Shown here: positions 22,258-33,749 of the stretch, one piece after another
Layout: each line of letters opens with the position of its first letter
Position numbering within the stretch: position 1 is the stretch's first letter
Source: Nematopogon swammerdamellus
Lineage: Eukaryota; Arthropoda; Insecta; Lepidoptera; Adelidae
Length of the DNA stretch: 64,000 bases
Assembly: GCA_946902875.1 (NCBI GenBank)
Contig: OX336342.1
Location: 16,733,523 to 16,797,522 of the forward strand
Reading direction: 5' to 3'
Made by a program: the position numbers and the translations under genes
Notes under the pieces: generated by a model
Database searches by the model: none
Told to the model about the DNA's origin: nothing
What the model saw: only the letters and a program-made list of their open reading frames with translations

Positions 22258-22582
22258 TTTATTTATGGAAACTGACGCGGTTGGCTACATCACCTACAAC
22301 ATCCGTGATGTCAGCCCATAACACCGGATGAACTTGGTGCCACGTCAGTGCTTCCCTTCGGTCGTGCCGGCTACACTGAACTGGACGGAAAACACAAACT
22401 ATTTACATAGCCGTTTCAACCAACCTTTCATTCAGTGCGGTGGTACCAACCCGGGTGGGTTAAACCCTACCACCTAGTAATATAAGAAGGGAGTCATATC
22501 CCTTAGTCGCCTTTTACGACATACACGGGAAGAGATGCAGTGGGGCTATTCTTTTAAAGTACCGGCCCCACACGGTACAAAA
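22258..22582 (-). mobile_element. SINE with second head, near full length
   Basis: Same arrangement as 21131-21462 with few differences: T-rich tail, shared body, gaagggagtcatatccctta, then the head ending ccacacggtacaa. Confidence 0.93.
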
Positions 22583-22706
22583 TGAATCTCTTGTTTTTTT
22601 ACATTTTAATATGTATTTGATACATTAGTACAACTATTTAATTGAGACCAATTTTGCATGCATTGATTTATGCCCGGCCCGACTTAAGCAAGTTTATGTT
22701 GTTTTT

Positions 22707-22896
22707 TTTTTTTTTTATGGAAACTGACACGGTTGGCTACATCACCTACAACATCCGTGATGTCAGCCCATAACACCGGGTGAACTAGGTGCTATGTCAG
22801 TGCTTCCCTTCATTTCGCGCCGGCTACACTGAACTGGACGGAAAACACGAACTATTTACATAGCCGTTTCGACCGACGTTTCGCTCAGTGCGGTGC
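22707..22896 (-). mobile_element. SINE, 5'-truncated
   Basis: T-run, body as far as gtttcgctcagtgcggtg, then unrelated sequence. Head missing. Confidence 0.9.
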
Positions 22897-22899
22897 GGT

Positions 22900-24799
22900 T
22901 TTGATACTGTATGAATACAAATAATATGATTAAATATGAATATGAACATACAAAGCGCTTTTGATCTAGCGTCTCTTTCTCTTATCTGTCGTATTTACAG
23001 TACGGACACGAGAGAGTATCAAATAAGCCGACATTAATATTCTCATTTTGGTTTTGCCTTAGTTGTGGAATAATTTATGCAATCACATAACTCATCACAC
23101 CCACTTTCAGCGACACACGTAATATGCAAAGAGGTATGTAGTAACAGACGCGCACACTACGGAGACCCAGATCGGAGATATTATACTCTAGTATCTGAAA
23201 CCGACGACCATGTATGAAATATATTATAATAATTAAGGAAAACGCCGCTGGACAGGACCGCGGCAGTGGAGACCCGTTTTCTCTGTCTACCCATTGAGAG
23301 GCTGGCGGTAGCCGGTTTAAATTTTCACAGAATATGTGTTATTATGGCGGATTCGCCAATAAATAAAAAATAAAATAAAAAAAAAACTTAAAAAAATTAA
23401 TTATCATAATATGAAGAAGAGCGCCATCTACTGAATTATCCAAACATTTTAACTACGAAAGTATTAACGGTCACCGATAGATGGCGTGATACGAGAGATA
23501 CGTGCGAGTGCGACCGCGTGCTGCGCACACTCACTATACGTGCGGGAAGGAACATATGGCTACGGAACCTCACATAACAGGTTTTTTTTAAATTTCATTT
23601 ATTTTTACGGCTTTACCGAACAAGCGTTGCTGTAGCAACCCCACAGTACAAGCAGGAACCTTGAATTGTTGCCATCTCAACAGTAAACGTCTCAAGTTCA
23701 AGAAAGTGACATATTTAATACCATCTGTGTAATAAACGGAGTTAACGAATGGCTCCAAATATTCAAAAGTTTGGGTCGCGCCGCCGCCTAATGGGCCCAT
23801 AACGAAGCTTATGTGGAAGTGAAAGAATCTAGGATGCTTTACTGTTTCGCGCGGAATGTCTCTACTCTAATAGTCTTCACTCAAATGTGACACTTACCCC
23901 AGACACTTTAAGAGTCATAATCATGTCTCCATTTAGGAGTATTTGGTCGTTTCAGGCCCATAAACGGAGTCAATTATTTTTCATGAAATAGCCCCGGCGG
24001 GTTGGTCGTAGTGTGTGGGGGTGCGAATGAAATTGGAAATTACTGAAAAAATAAGTTTAAGGCTACATTACTTTGCTGACAGTCTGTGTAAATGGGATAC
24101 TGTTGTGTAGGGTATATAATGGCCGACTTATCGAGCGAAACATTCTCTGTACACAACTACAGTATAATGCACATTGTGTTAACCAAATGATCAATTGCAA
24201 GAACAACAAATTTTAATTGTGTTTGTTCAATATTCGTTATTTTTTATTTTGCCAAAAAGCATCATAGCATATGCATCGATATTATATTCAATTATAGCCT
24301 ACATGAACGTTTTAACAACATCTGATAGTGAAAGTGAATTCATTTACCAACTGGAACAAAGCAACAAAATCTCAAAGAAATGTTAGTTAAAGTATTCGAA
24401 AATAACCACCATTAAATTTAAGAAAAACACTGGGCCATTTTTCTAACCCGTTCTATTTATGTTTTCTCTTAGATTTTCTTTTATTGTGGAATTATCAGCA
24501 CGGATTACAACCTTTTTAGGCCATCCCTAATCTTTCTTTTGTTTTTTTTACATGGGTATTTTTTCATTTTGTGGATACTTTTATTTTGTGCGAGAAATTT
24601 TAATTTGGTGCTTTAAAAAAAGCGTTTGCTGGATTTTCAAAAACTCCAAACAATACAAGCGTATCTTATTTTTTTATAAACAAGTTTGATCTTAATTTTT
24701 TATTATCTGATATCTGCATAATTTAACATGGAATCCAAACAATGACCGTCAACGCGTCCAATTCATGACCTGTCGAAAACGAAACAGCGTCTTGACTTA
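22900..24799. other. No recognised gene
   Basis: 23330-23480 has gagcgccatctactg and gatagatggcgtgatacg, typical of degraded insect repeats. The minus-strand 70-codon frame at 23588-23800 (GPLGGGATQTFEYLEPF) looks peptide-like but matches no family I know and has no supported splice sites. The rest is AT-rich. Confidence 0.3.
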
Positions 24800-25062
24800 T
24801 TGTAATTTATTTATTTTTTACCCAACTGCGGCAAAGCCGAAACGAGGGTATTGGTTTTGGTCTATCCGTATGTATGTATTCATATTCACTAGTTCCAACG
24901 CCTACACCGTGAGCTCTAAGGTCTGAACCGATTTCAACAAATGAGGTATCGATGGTATCGTGGTGATAGCCCGGGTAAAATAGGTGACGCCGCAAAAAAT
25001 TATATGGCGAACGTAAGTCTCCATAATGCCTAAGCCAAAAAAGCAAGGGTTTAGGTTTTCCT
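24800..25062 (-). repeat. Interspersed repeat with (GTAT)n block
   Basis: tttttacccaactgcggcaa then agccgaaacgagggtattgg, a gtatgtatgt block and gaaccgatttcaac. I recall this order in many lepidopteran genomes, class unknown to me. Confidence 0.45.
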
Positions 25063-25082
25063 GTAAACTATAAAAGAGGCCC

Positions 25083-25405
25083 TACATACATACATACATA
25101 ACACACGCTGTATCCCGACAATCAGGGTAAGCAGAGTAATCGGAGTTGTGCTGCAAATACTGTTGTAAATTACAGCACAACACCGACCACCACGTTTAGC
25201 AAAGTATTCGGACAAGATAACTATCAAGTAGTAAGTAAGGCACGAAGACCCACCCGCTGCACGACTTTGTGGAAGGACCGTTCCAAGGTGAGAGGTGGCT
25301 ATCCTGTCGCCCTTTAGCACGGCATCGTCTCATTAGTCGCCTTTTACGACATGCATGGGGAAAGATGCAGTGGGGATATTCTTTATAAGTACCGGCCTCA
25401 TACGG
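25083..25405 (-). mobile_element. SINE-like element: second head with a different body
   Basis: On the minus strand: head gaggccggtacttataaaga and ccccactgcatctttcccc, cgtaaaaggcgact, then a body with gccgtgctaaagggcgacag, tgggtcttcgtgccttactt, tgttgtgctgtaattt, ttactctgcttacc and gggatacagcgtgtg, then a (tatg)n tail. The head is that of the SINEs at 21131 and 22258; the body is unrelated to theirs. Confidence 0.85.
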
Positions 25406-25881
25406 AGAGGCCCTATATTCCCAATTTTTTCAAAATCTTAGACTCGTTTCGGAGATAGAGGGGAGGGGAGGGGGATGCTCGATTTTCTTGTATTTTCTTT
25501 AAGATGTGTTAAACTATGTATTTTAAAATTATAAAAAATATATATATTTGTATTTGTATAACGAGCCTTTTCCAACGTCACATATGCACTTGGAATTATT
25601 TTTATTAGTAAATTTGTCCCCCAAAATCGAAATTCGTTCATTTACGCTATACGTCCGTGATTGCGTCATCAAAATATATATAATATGTATAAACATTTTT
25701 CGTTAAGTAGATTTTAAGAAATTAAAATGTGACAGACAGACAGACAGACAGAAAGACAGATGCAAGAGTGATGCTATAAAAGAATTCTGCCTTTTCCTCT
25801 TTCGAGGCACGGATCGCTAAAAACGAATTAAATAACATGGAATGTTGATAGCTGATATATAATGCTATAGTTGGGCATGTT

Positions 25882-26385
25882 TTTTTTATTGTAAGCTCGA
25901 CATATGGCGCCGAGGCACCCATGAGGTGTCTAACGGCGCCCATGGACATTCGGTCGTATTCGGGGGTTGCGAATGCCATGCCGGCCTGACACGTGCCCAT
26001 TCACGCCCCTCTTGAAGGACCCGAGACTGTACTTGGGGGGAAATATATGAGCAGGGAGAGCGTTCCAGAGTTTACCGGTTCTGTAAAAGAAAGATGTGGA
26101 GGGATGCAATCCCTGCCTAGTGCGCGTGGTGCGGAGGTGGAAAGGGGACGGCGGGATCGCGTTAAACAGCTCCTCCGAGCACTCCCCATGGAATAAGCGA
26201 TAGAACACACTTAGGGAGCCGACATCCCTACGGTGTTGCAGTGGTTCTAGATTGCGGGACACTTCGGGGTCACCCACTAGTCGCACGGCTCGACGCTGGA
26301 TCGAGTCCAGAGGCGCAAGCTGGAATTTGGCAGGGCCATCCCACAGGTGCGTGCGAGCAGTACTCCAAGCAAAGCCTGATCTGCG
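25882..26385 (-). pseudogene. CR1-like LINE, C-terminal end of the ORF and 3' tail
   Basis: The minus frame reads WSTARTHLWDGPAKFQLAPL, then SIQRRAVRLVGDPEVSRN, then RRDVGSLSVFYRLFHGECSEE (first part given here as separate motifs: VGSLSVFYRLFHG and CSEELFNAIPP), and TGKLWNALPAHIFPPKYSLG. The order QLAPL-IQ-RAVRLVG, SL-FYR-FHG-CS-EL and WN-LPA is the known thumb/C-terminal pattern of CR1/Jockey-group LINE reverse transcriptases. The 5' part is missing (truncated copy). The non-coding 3' end carries the block shared with 19175-19310 and ends in an A-rich tail at about 25880. Confidence 0.85.
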
Positions 26386-28062
26386 ATTGATTGATTGATC
26401 AAGACCGAACAGACTGGGAGCCCGACTACAACATTTTCGATCGTTTTTCGTGGTCATGTTTAAAAAAAAATATATTTATTACTTATGTAGATGCTGTATA
26501 CTTTCAAACATTTAGGTATAACACTTTATGTTCTAGCTTCTTCTACGGTAAGGTACAGTCTTACTTTTGGAAGAGCGTATGTAAAACAGCACCCAACCCT
26601 GTAATGGTAGTCAATGTGAGTAATATGAATTATGAAACGATATTATTTTATATCGTCACACCTATAATCTCCTTTCTCAATACATCACAGTGTCGTGCTA
26701 GGAATGCACAAAATCCCACGCATGTTGTCCTACACGACCGTCAAATGTGTTCATTCTCACAGCGATTACACAAAACTTTCCAAAATTAAACAAACCGACA
26801 AGACCACGAATCTTATTAATTGCCGGAGGGAACTTAACCGGGCTTAGGAAAAGTTGCTGAAACTAGTTCGCCTAGTCCATCTTTGACTTGTGACGGTTGT
26901 CGAGATTTTTTACCTATAACTTACATCTGTAAATTTATATAGTGACAACATTTATAACTACCTATATAATATTCTGTAATAATTCATATTTTTAATAAAT
27001 ATATGTGTATACATATATTTTTTTTTATTTTTTTTATTTGTATATATAATATTGTATATATAATTTATTAATAAATTTATAAATATAAAAACGTTGTTGC
27101 ATAAAAGTTATTCTTTTCGAGGTTGCGACCAGGCGGGTAATTTTTCTCATATGAAAATAAGATCAGTCTAGCGTATTTTTGTGACATACATAACCAATTA
27201 AATCTTCGAGTATTTCACCGAAATCTTCACTATAAAAATTTCAAAAATAATATTTTACAGTAATTGCCTGTCGAAAAAAATTTATGGGCACAAAAGTAAG
27301 GACAAGTGACAACACGTTGTCATGTCAAGGGTGTGCGACTAGTATTATCGCCTCAACCGGAGCGCCGCTTCTCGGACTGCGACCGAGTATTCCGTGCTGC
27401 GCCGCCAGACTTAGCGAAAATTCGAAGGCGAGATTAGTGGTAAGCTCAAAGCACGAAAAAAGTTGTGTGAAGTGGACCCAAAATGGATGAAATTGTTTGC
27501 CTTTCGGCCTCTACAAACTTGGGCGCTAGAAGAGATTTGGTGGACCCTCTCTGAACAATTTACAACGCAAATTCACTTGGAGACGCGGGTCGGTCCTCAC
27601 ACTCGGAGAATTATATTACGAAATGTCTGTAAAATGTATTTGTAAATGTAATGAACTGTACCCAGGCGTGTATCAAGGACGCCTATTTCAGGATTGAATG
27701 TAAGGGTCGATCTGTTGGGTGAGGGTGTGAAGATTTTGGTTTTGCAGCAGTTTTCAAAGGGTTTAGAATTCAGCGATTTCATTCACTTAAATTACATTAT
27801 TTCTCGTTTTAATTTGTTTCAGGTGAGACAATTCTAGAACGTCGTTAAGAATTGCCTTTAGCCTGTATAGTATTAATATAAATGAATAATTTTCTGGGTT
27901 AGCATAGCACATCGGAGGTTAGCACGCAGTCTACACAACAAAATTGAAATAGGACAGGAGTTGGAGTTGTCATTCCGATTGGCTATATTTTATATTGCTA
28001 GAATGAAACCTGAAAAACTCGTTGCTCTAGTTAGTAGTAGTACTAGTAGCCGACATAAAATG
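26386..28062. other. No recognised gene; one CpG-richer patch
   Basis: 26940-27090 is very AT-rich. 27285-27500 is CpG-richer and open on the plus strand (CQGCATSIIASTGAPLLGL), followed by a donor-like gtaagc at about 27439. It could be a 5' exon of an unseen gene, but there is no partner exon to support it. Confidence 0.3.
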
Positions 28063-28182
28063 TAGGGAAGCACTGACATGGCACCTAGTTTACTCGGTGT
28101 TATGGGCTGACATCACGGATGTCTATAACATCCGTGTAGCCAACCGTGTCAGTTTCGATAAAAAAAATAAAACAATAAAAAA
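28063..28182 (+). mobile_element. SINE, 5'-truncated
   Basis: gggaagcactgacatggcac to gtagccaaccgtgtcag plus an A-rich tail. It carries a small internal duplication around catccgtg. Confidence 0.9.
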
Positions 28183-28910
28183 AAGTTGCAGAAGCAATTA
28201 ATAAAAAAAATATGAATTGGAAAATTAGTGAAGGAGAGCACCACCGCCCCGCCGTGAGGAAACATTATGTTCAATGGAAATTAATTGTTCTGTGCTAGCA
28301 TAACAAAAAAAATTCTAAATAAAGAATCCATTCGGCTATACCTTCAGTACCACAGATACTTAATGCAATCCATACATGCTCGGTCACCCACTGCCAACAG
28401 TCCAGCTCCAGCCTCGCCAGCTCTGCTTGTTTACTCTTTCCCTCCATCCACTCGTACATCACCGGTACTGCCGGAAGTTGCCCATAACCAGGCATATTAA
28501 TATATAGAAGAGTCATCAACTTATCGAGGATGCGAAAGTAAAGTGCAGAAAGACGGAATTACAAATAGCATTCAGCAATTACTACGAAAATGTTAAGGCT
28601 GATTCCAGAGATCAAATAAACCACAGTTGTTCTGTAATTTTTTTTTATCAAATATAAAAGAGTATAAAAAAATTAATGATCCCCTTATTTTCTTCGAATT
28701 TACCGCCACAAAAATGCATTTTATTTATATTAGCTATTTTGACAGAATGTACTAACATCCGTAATAGTTTATAATTGCTGAATCATCCTGTATGTGTGTC
28801 TGTCACACTTGCTAATTCACGTGTCTTCCGTCTGATGCTGCGTGTACGCACACTAAAATCTTTATTTTTTATTCATCATTCGTATGGTAGTACACAACGC
28901 TTTAATTTTT
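28183..28910. other. Unassigned; one peptide-like minus-strand stretch
   Basis: On the minus strand 28490-28360 reads MPGYGQLPAVPVMYEWMEG, then KSKQAELARLELDCWQWVTE. It is GC-rich against an AT-rich background and is followed by gtatgg, a possible donor. The composition looks like protein, but I do not recognise it; it may be a transposon ORF remnant or a single exon. Confidence 0.25.
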
Positions 28911-30342
28911 AGGTTTCCGTATCCCGTACGGAAGCCTATTACTAAGCCTACGCCGTCTGTCTGTCTGTCTGTCCGTCCGTCCGTCTGTCCGTCCGTCTGT
29001 CTGAGGGCTGTATCTCTTGAACCGTAATACGTAGCCTGTTGAAATTTTCACCAGCGGCGACTCCTGGTTCTGAATATTGGGTTGGCTCTGGCTAAGGAAT
29101 TTCTTTTTCATAATTTCATAACTTAGGTACCTACGCGTTAATTTATTTCTACAACAATTAGTTCAAAAACTGAAAGACGATTACGATAGGTATAGATCAC
29201 AAAGCATCAAATGCGCGCGGTAGGTATTTGATGCTCTGTGGTATAGATAGTTTATAATATTTAGTTTAAATGATTTCTTTTTCTCACTTGTTTACGATTT
29301 TTTTGTCTGTAGATAATATGTACCTACTGGTTGTGTCAAAGCAGTCGAGTTGCATCCGACAACAGCGACGTCTCCTCTGGCACGACGACGACGACGAGAC
29401 AGGCATACAAGCTTGAATAGTTACATTTTATTTGTACACGAAGTCCGTTCTTCGTCCCACAGACAAGAAATTTTCGATAACTCGATCGTGAAAATCTTCT
29501 TTCTTCCTCAATTTTTTTAGGAACTCCTTTTCCACAGATAAGAGTGCCAAATTACTGAGTCTCTCTTGTCCTTGAGTGCTCCGTAGATAGCTCGGTAGGA
29601 GTTTGCCAATAAAATTACCAATAAATCACTTTAAATTTAACAACACTGCACAGGATTCATCCATACAAAGTCCATACCTACATAACGAAATATACATATG
29701 AGCTATCAACTCGCGAGCCAATGCGCACACACACGCAACACACACACACACCTAGCTCGCTCGCTAGTCGCTCTACTCGCTACCGCGCGTCGCGTCACTA
29801 AATGCACTTCTCGCTGCGCCAACTCGAAAGGCTGAGCAGCGGGTCCGCGCGGGACGGGGGGGGGGACATTCGGCCGCTTCCGCCTTGTATGGAATACGAT
29901 GGCGCTTCAAAATGTAGCCAACCGGCCAATGAATGCCTTGATGTGTCGTCATTCGTCGTCGCCCGCGTTTGAGGCGCGCGAAATTTCAAATTATGTAACG
30001 GGTACGGGATTGACGTTTTATCTTATTAATCGTGGGTTATATTATGTATGATATAAATAATATAACTCCGATATTTTTTCAGATTTATTTTAGCTTGATA
30101 TTTCTGTATTAATGGTGTCATTCATTTTATTTGGTTTGGCGGCGCCAACCTCGCCAACTGAAAGGAGTCGCCGCTGATTTTCACAGAATATGTGTTAATA
30201 TGGGGGATATAACAACAAATAATAAAAAATAGAAAAAGTAAAAAATTAAGGGTGATGGTTAAACGTGTTCTTTGTAAATTTTTTTTTCTGGTGTGGGAAC
30301 CTCGGTGCGCGAGTCCGACTCGCACTTGGCCGGTTTTTCCTG
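28911..30342. repeat. gtttccgta / (GTCT)n repeat, split by a hAT-like insertion
   Basis: Left part 28911-29051 (ggtttccgtatcccgtacgg, (gtct)n, cttgaaccgtaatacgtagc). The right part resumes at 30177 with attttcacagaatatgtgtt and ends gactcgcacttggccggttt at about 30342. The sequence order matches the uninterrupted copy at 9619-9990 across the break. Confidence 0.85.
29052..30176. mobile_element. hAT-like non-autonomous element, 1.1 kb, 8-bp target duplication
   Basis: Ends are cagcggcgactcct and the complement of cagcggcgactcctt. The flanks are the perfect direct repeat attttcac at 29044-29051 and 30177-30184, and removing the element restores the host repeat. An 8-bp duplication with CAG-starting ends fits the hAT superfamily. 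There is no transposase. Inside: an inverted repeat at about 29189-29246 (aagcatcaaatgcgcg and tatttgatgct), and a CpG-rich segment at 29740-29990 unlike the rest of the neighbourhood, which may be captured DNA. Confidence 0.85.
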
Positions 30343-30711
30343 TTTAGTTTTTACAATCCGGTTCGATTACACCCACAAAGAAGAGCCGGCAAGAAACTTC
30401 GCAGGGTAGCAAGGTAAAATATTTGCAGTCTCTGTGTATGAAATGCAATTCTGGCTGTTTTTTTCTTTGCCTACAACGAAAGCCGAAACCGAGCGATGCC
30501 CGCGTCCTCAGTCGTCCATCACTCGTGGACAAAACAAGTTTGTTCATGTCGAACCGCGCGGCGCCATTTTATTAATCGCTCAAGCGGTTTAAGTTCATTT
30601 TATGATGCTGAAAATGAAAATTCACAGGAATGGATAGACTTTACACCACTTTTATACGAGGTAATAAATATCCAGTAGTCCAATTAAACAACTAAGATGA
30701 AACGACCGTTT

Positions 30712-31136
30712 GCACCGTGTGGGGCCGGTACTTTAAAACAATAGCCCCACTGCATCTCTCCCCGTGTATGTCGTAAAAGGCGACTAAGGGATATGACTCC
30801 CTTCTTATATTACTAGGTGGCAGGGTTTAATCCGCCCGGGATATCGAAATGCTACTTCAATACGTCCCCGCGGCTGGGACGAACTGAGTTACGTTAGGTT
30901 ACGTTAGGGACGTATTGAAGTAGCATTTCGATATACGCGCCCGGGTTAGTACCACCGCACTGAATGAAAGGTCGGTCGAAACGGCTATGTAAATAGTTTG
31001 TGTTTTCCGTCCAGTTCAGTGTAGCCGGCACGACCGAAGGGAAGCCCTGACGTGGCACCAAGTTCACCCGGTGTTATGGGCTGACATCACGGATGTTGTA
31101 GGTGATGTAGCCAATCGTGTCAGTTTTCATAAAAAA
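30712..31136 (+). mobile_element. SINE with second head, interrupted by a palindrome
   Basis: accgtgtggggccggtactt, ccccactgcatctctccccg, gtcgtaaaaggcgactaagg, then the shared body after cgcccggg, down to gatgtagccaatcgtgtcag and an A-run. The body is split at cgcccggg by the 97-bp insert 30841-30937. Confidence 0.95.
30841..30937. mobile_element. 97-bp palindromic insert with 8-bp direct repeats
   Basis: Perfect 28-bp inverted arms at 30841-30868 and 30907-30934 (left arm begins atatcgaaatgctacttc). The 38-bp loop contains gttacgttaggttacgttag. It sits inside a SINE between direct repeats cgcccggg at 30833-30840 and 30938-30945, a single copy of which exists in intact SINEs. Three extra bases (acg) follow the right arm. 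A very small hAT-type or unknown foldback element. Confidence 0.85.
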
Positions 31137-31330
31137 AACGAAAATCGATCATCGTAAACGCTCGCATGTTCAAAAAATTGCCTACATAAGTTATTCCACT
31201 ACCGTTGAACTCTAACGCTGGTCACAGTATTACCAGTAACTATTAAGTAATCTGTGGTATTACGTACGATACGAAGACCTCATACTCGAACATTATTATT
31301 GTTTTTATTTTTTGGTTAATGTATTGCAAT

Positions 31331-31592
31331 TTTTAGGGTCTCGTACCTCAAAAGAAGAAAAAACGGACCCCTGAGTATAGGATCTCTCTTGTGTATGTCT
31401 GTCCGTCTGTCACAGCTTTTCTCCGAATGTACTGGCCGAAAAAAGTTGAAATTTGGTACATAGGTACATAGGACCCAATCACGGATGTTAACAGTAAATG
31501 AACGAGTTACGAAAATCTTAAAGTTCTTACGGAAAACTGAATGGTACGGAACCCTCTCCACGCGAGTTCGACTCGCACTTGACCGCTTTTTA
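31331..31592. repeat. gggttccgta family repeat
   Basis: gggtctcgtacctcaaaaga, a gtctgtccgtctgtcac run, then ggtacggaaccctctccacg and gagttcgactcgcacttgac. Both ends are present, so this is a short (about 260 bp) complete-looking copy. Confidence 0.75.
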
Positions 31593-31599
31593 TTTATAG

Positions 31600-31846
31600 A
31601 AATTGAAAAATATTATTGTACCATAAACAAATGCAATATACGTCGTCTGTGTATAGTACGTAAGCTTATTTGTAACTTGACAACGGCTCAACCGATTCAT
31701 ATTCGTATTTCACCCTGACAATCTCTGACATCCAATCTCTGAATGGATGTCAGATATTGTTACATTTGTTGAATGGCTACATATTGCTACGTATTGTTAG
31801 CATCCATGCACGTCCGTAACGCGAGCGAAGCCGCGGGGACAGCTAG
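31600..31846 (+). mobile_element. Possible Helitron-like non-autonomous end
   Basis: Ends cgcgagcgaagccgcgggg then acagctag followed by t. The end block with a short hairpin just before CTAG, and T outside, recalls a Helitron 3' end; the same block closes 3326-4396 and (inverted) opens 45688. The 5' limit is a guess. Confidence 0.4.
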
Positions 31847-32464
31847 TTTTAATATGTAGTAATTGCAGTGATAATGTCACATTTCTAGGCAAAATGATCC
31901 AAGTTCACAAGTTTATGAGAACAGCAATGCGAGATACACCAGTAGAATGTCACTCATAAATTACGTAGCTCGTACCGTACTCTCACCTAATTCGTGCGTT
32001 GCGCTATCATTTTCGCCTTGATACCGTGGATCAGCGAAACTCCATAGATAAATGAACCATTACACATTCCGTTAAATGTACGTTACACAGTTTTCGCTGA
32101 ATTATATGTATGTAAACTGTGGCGGCATGCAAACTATAGTTTCTTATCAAATTCTATCATAGTTGGCTTCAAAATGAATTTGATCAATGATTTTGAAATA
32201 AATAATTAAAATAATTTATTTTTGTAAAAATTCACTAAATAAAATAATGAAAAAATTTAAACAATTTTGAAGTGCAGAGGGTTATTAAAAATATTTCTGC
32301 ATATTTAAATACGTAAATAATAAGTGTATGTTTCAAATTTGACCATTTCTGCATATTTTGTAATGATAATAATTAAAAAAAAAATTTTTTTAATTAAAAA
32401 CGCAAGACTGAGGCCCTTTTTAGAAAGGAACTTTGCTCGCCCGACGAAAACTTGTCAGCTCGAT

Positions 32465-32854
32465 GTCAGCCTCGATAGCTCAGTGGTGCAGACAGTCAAC
32501 TGTCGCTATTGAATGTTAAGCAACGCTGGGTGCGGTCAGTACTTGGATGGGTGACCGCTGACCGTTGGAGGCTGACCGAGGTTCGGATTCCTCGTAAAAC
32601 TGTAGGTCCCTTACCTCCTAATCTTACTTGGTGGTAGGGTTTAACCCGCCCGGGTTGGTACCACCGCACTGAATGAAACGTCGGTCTAAACGGCTATGTA
32701 AATAGTTTGTGTTTTCCGACCAGTTCAGTGTAGCCGGCACGATCAAAGGGGGAAGCACTGACATGGCACCTAGTTCACCCGGTGTTATGGGCTGACATCA
32801 CGGACGTTGTAGGTGATGTAGCCAACCGTGTGAGATTCCATAAAAAAAAAAAAA
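32465..32854 (+). mobile_element. SINE with 5S/tRNA-like head, full length
   Basis: Starts gtcagcctcgatagctcagt, with the same 5S-like core and body as 18430-18831. I see only a handful of differences over ~390 bp, for example ttacctcc for ttccctcc and a change in the tail-proximal gtgtcagtttcc. Ends in a 13-A run. Confidence 0.95.
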
Positions 32855-33336
32855 CTGACTGAGGAAATTTGTCTATACTTGAGGTAATTAAATCCATAGA
32901 CATATATTAAAAATAAACTAACATTTTATATAAGTGCAAATACATTCCATGCTAAAAGGGCTAGTGTTTGAAAAAAAAAACATATTTTGTTGTGACATTG
33001 CAACTTAAATCCGATAGATTAAAATTAAAATGAAATTGGCACAGCATGCACATTATTGATCAAATGTGTAATATATTATATTAACTTCAGATTTCATAGA
33101 AGAGGGGACTACTGGGAACAATCCAAGTTGCAGACGTAGACGTAACTTGCTCTAACCGTGAACACGTTCATACGCACCGCCACAAAATTCACATTTCATT
33201 ACAATGTAGCAATCTATTAAATTTCAGATCTTCACCAAATATCATTTTACTGTGCTGCTCTGATACGACGCAGGAGCGAGATTTATGGTCTTGCTACCTG
33301 AGCCAATCGTGCATTCAGTTCAATGTAACGTGTGCC

Positions 33337-33740
33337 CACAGAGCACGGAACGCCCCCCGCTCGCGCCCCTACAACGGCGTTGAAGCCTGTACTGCCTGTA
33401 GGCGTGGCCTATGACTTTCATATGTGTGTTGTGCGTGTGCATTTGTTTTGTGCGTGTGCCTAACTTGATCCTCTTTGTGTGTAGTGTCGATACTAACACA
33501 CACACACAAACATACGAAGCGCTATACTATTATCAAAACAAACGTGCAGCTCGCACAACAAAGTTTTATGGCTTAGTGAACGGAGATTCCCTTTACTAAG
33601 CCATAAAACTTTATTATGCGAACTGCACGTTTGTTTTGATTTGAGTATAGTAGCACTGCGTCCAGTTATTGGGTTTCAAATATTATCGCTTAGGGCGCCT
33701 CTAGTAGGGGGCGCGGGCGGGGGGCGTTCCGTGCTCTGTG
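33337..33740. mobile_element. hAT-like element, 404 bp, 8-bp target duplication
   Basis: Terminal inverted repeats of about 40 bp begin cacagagcacggaacgcccc. Perfect direct repeats cgtgtgcc flank it at 33329-33336 and 33741-33748. GC-rich ends enclose an AT-rich interior with the separate palindrome at 33520-33653. No coding sequence. Confidence 0.88.
33520..33653. repeat. 134-bp palindrome nested in the hAT-like element
   Basis: Arms of about 58 bp (core gttttatggcttagt and actaagccataaaac; outer caaaacaaacgtgcagctcg and its partner) with a loop of about 15 bp. A few mismatches and one small indel. Confidence 0.85.
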
Positions 33741-33749
33741 CGTGTGCCT

